Shown: positions 24,140-25,254 of the stretch, in pieces
How the letters are laid out: each line of letters begins with the position of its first letter
How positions within the stretch are numbered: the first letter of the stretch is position 1
Assembly (NCBI GenBank): GCA_001275005.1
Contig: JWZX01001170.1
Span: forward strand, 1-25,254
DNA length: 25,254 bases
Origin: Chrysochromulina tobinii
Lineage: Eukaryota > Haptophyta > Prymnesiales > Chrysochromulinaceae
Direction of reading: 5' to 3'
Notes under the pieces: model-generated
The model's database searches: none
Told to the model about the DNA's origin: nothing
Seen by the model: only the letters and a program-made list of their open reading frames with translations
Position numbers and translations under genes: made by a program

Positions 24140-25174
24140 CTACTTGCGTATGGGGGCAAAGAGCTCGGCTGGGAGCGTGCCACCGAGCTGTGCGGGTAGT
24201 TGTGGCCGATCGATCGTGCTGAAGACCTGCGCGGAGAAGTCAGAGCCACACACGATCATTTTGTAGGCGGAGCGTCCTCCAAAGCTCGTGATAGCGGACT
24301 GCACGGTCCCTCTGTAGCTGTCGCTGATACGCACCATGAACCACTTGAAGACCACAGTTGGGTACAGCGCCTTGCTGCTCTCGCCAATAGCCTTGAAGGC
24401 GCATTCGCCCTTCCCCGCAAAGGGGTTGGGTAGCATCGACGCCCCTAGGCTCTTCTCCTGCCCAAAAGAGTCCTGCACGCGGCAGGCCATACGAAGAATA
24501 CCGTCGCGCACCGTGAGCTCATCGAGCACGAGCACCTGCAGCTCGTTGAACTCGAGCTCCGTGGCCGCGTACGCGTCACAGCCCAGCTCCTCCACCTTTT
24601 TGAAGTCAGGCGCGTACTCGGCAACCACGAGATTACCACTCTTGTCACGCAACAGCTTGTACTCGCCTGGCGTGCGCGTGTCGGCCCAGAGGCGGGGCAT
24701 GAGCTGCGCGGAGCGCTGGGCCTGTGGGTGGAAGTAGATCGCTTGCAACGTCTCGGACCGGCCCCCGAAAAAGAGCCCGTTCGCGCTCACCATCTCATCA
24801 CGCATCTGGTCGATCTTGAGCTTCTTTCGCTCCTGCAGCGCCTTGAGGTACATCTCGACCCCCTTCGACGGGTCCCACTTGGCGCCAATCAGGAAGCGCA
24901 GCAGCCGCAGGTCATGCGCCATCTCGGGCGAGGGCTCGAGCCCCCGATTCTTTGCGATCGCGCTGTCTCTCTCGGAGCGCATCCACGCAACTGTGCGCTG
25001 GATGACTGGCGGCAACGTCCCGATGTTGACGGGCTCAAAGGCCTTCAACACGTTGGTAAGCTCTTCCTGCGCCGCTTTGAATTCGAGCCCGTTCTTGTCC
25101 GGCCGTGCCGTCGTCTCGTTCTCGGGCGCCACGAGGACAAGCGGTGCGCGCACCGGCAGCGGCAGCGGCAGCGG

Positions 25175-25205
<31 letters not shown>

Positions 25206-25254
25206 GGCGGCGGCGGCGGTTGTGGTGGTGGTGGTGGTGGTGGTGGTGGTGGTG
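24140..25254 (-). CDS. CRAL-TRIO (Sec14-like) domain protein, 5' end cut by the window
   Basis: The frame is open from the right edge to TAG at 24142-24140, so the start lies beyond the window. The visible N terminus is 18 or more prolines interrupted by one Gln, then LPLPLPVRAPLVLVAP. A CRAL-TRIO N-terminal helix pair follows (DLRLLRFLIGAKWDPSKGVE, YLKALQERKKLKIDQM) and then the lipid-binding domain with LQVLVLDE, ALYPTVVFKWFMVRISDSYR, SAITSFGGRSAYKMIVCGSD and LPAQLGGTLP (the last being the usual end of the Sec14 fold). Such proteins carry phosphoinositides, tocopherol or other lipids between membranes. Numbering is unknown because the start is missing. The strong Lys and Arg clusters are as usual for the family. 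No GOLD or other extra domain is seen after it. Confidence 0.85.
25154..25254 (-). repeat. Proline-coding (CCA)n-(CCG)n tract at the right edge
   Basis: On the minus strand: at least ten CCA codons, one CAA, 14 CCG/CCA codons, then CTG/CCG alternation. It runs to the window edge and is in frame with the CRAL-TRIO gene, so it is probably its proline-rich N-terminal region, although an intron cannot be excluded. Confidence 0.75.

Noticed and set aside
25154-25254. CRISPR-like or satellite array at the right edge
   Set aside because: It is a simple GGC/GGT triplet tract in frame with the CRAL-TRIO gene.
1-25254. Mobile elements, integrases, reverse transcriptase or viral genes
   Set aside because: No transposase, integrase, reverse transcriptase or capsid-like frame was seen on either strand, and no long terminal repeats.

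Overview
This window looks like nuclear DNA of a GC-rich, compact eukaryotic genome, most likely a microalga or other protist. The gene content is purely eukaryotic: coilin, the cohesin loader MAU2, a katanin con80 domain, Rogdi, a NudC-type CS domain and EF-hand arrays. A few short GT-AG introns (about 100-270 nt) interrupt otherwise single-exon genes, and the coding regions are full of alanine, proline, glutamine, glycine and aspartate triplet runs. A haptophyte-like alga would fit, because the Maf protein is of plant type and intergenic spacing is tight, but the sequence alone does not settle the lineage.

Layout, left to right: a 3'-truncated minus-strand gene at the left edge (1-187); a PH/IQ/PDZ scaffold protein (+, three exons); a Rogdi/Rav2-family protein (-); a CS-cyclophilin fusion (+); a coiled-coil protein (-); a small single-pass membrane protein (+, three exons); a MAU2/SCC4 cohesin loader (-); a multi-EF-hand protein (+); a small CXorf65-family protein (-); a PH-like protein with Leu-Gly repeats (+); a con80 katanin-p80-like protein with a CAG tract (-); a plant-type Maf pyrophosphatase (+); coilin fused to a C-terminal La motif (+); S-formylglutathione hydrolase (-); a BSD-domain protein with a myristoylation-type N terminus (+); and a CRAL-TRIO protein cut by the right edge (-).

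The most striking organisation is the almost perfect alternation of strands. Fifteen of sixteen genes fall into head-to-head pairs that share one upstream gap, often only about 40-200 bp long; coilin is the one extra gene, in tandem behind Maf. Every tail-to-tail gap, by contrast, carries GC-rich perfect palindromes or hairpins. The genes do not form one pathway. They are a housekeeping mix of vacuolar ATPase assembly, chaperone/isomerase, chromosome cohesion, calcium sensing, microtubule severing, nucleotide sanitation, Cajal body/RNA, formaldehyde detoxification and lipid transfer.

The best candidate for something undescribed is the coilin-La motif protein at 19093-20829. It keeps both diagnostic coilin domains and adds a well-preserved La motif with the RNA 3'-end-binding residues, but no RRM.
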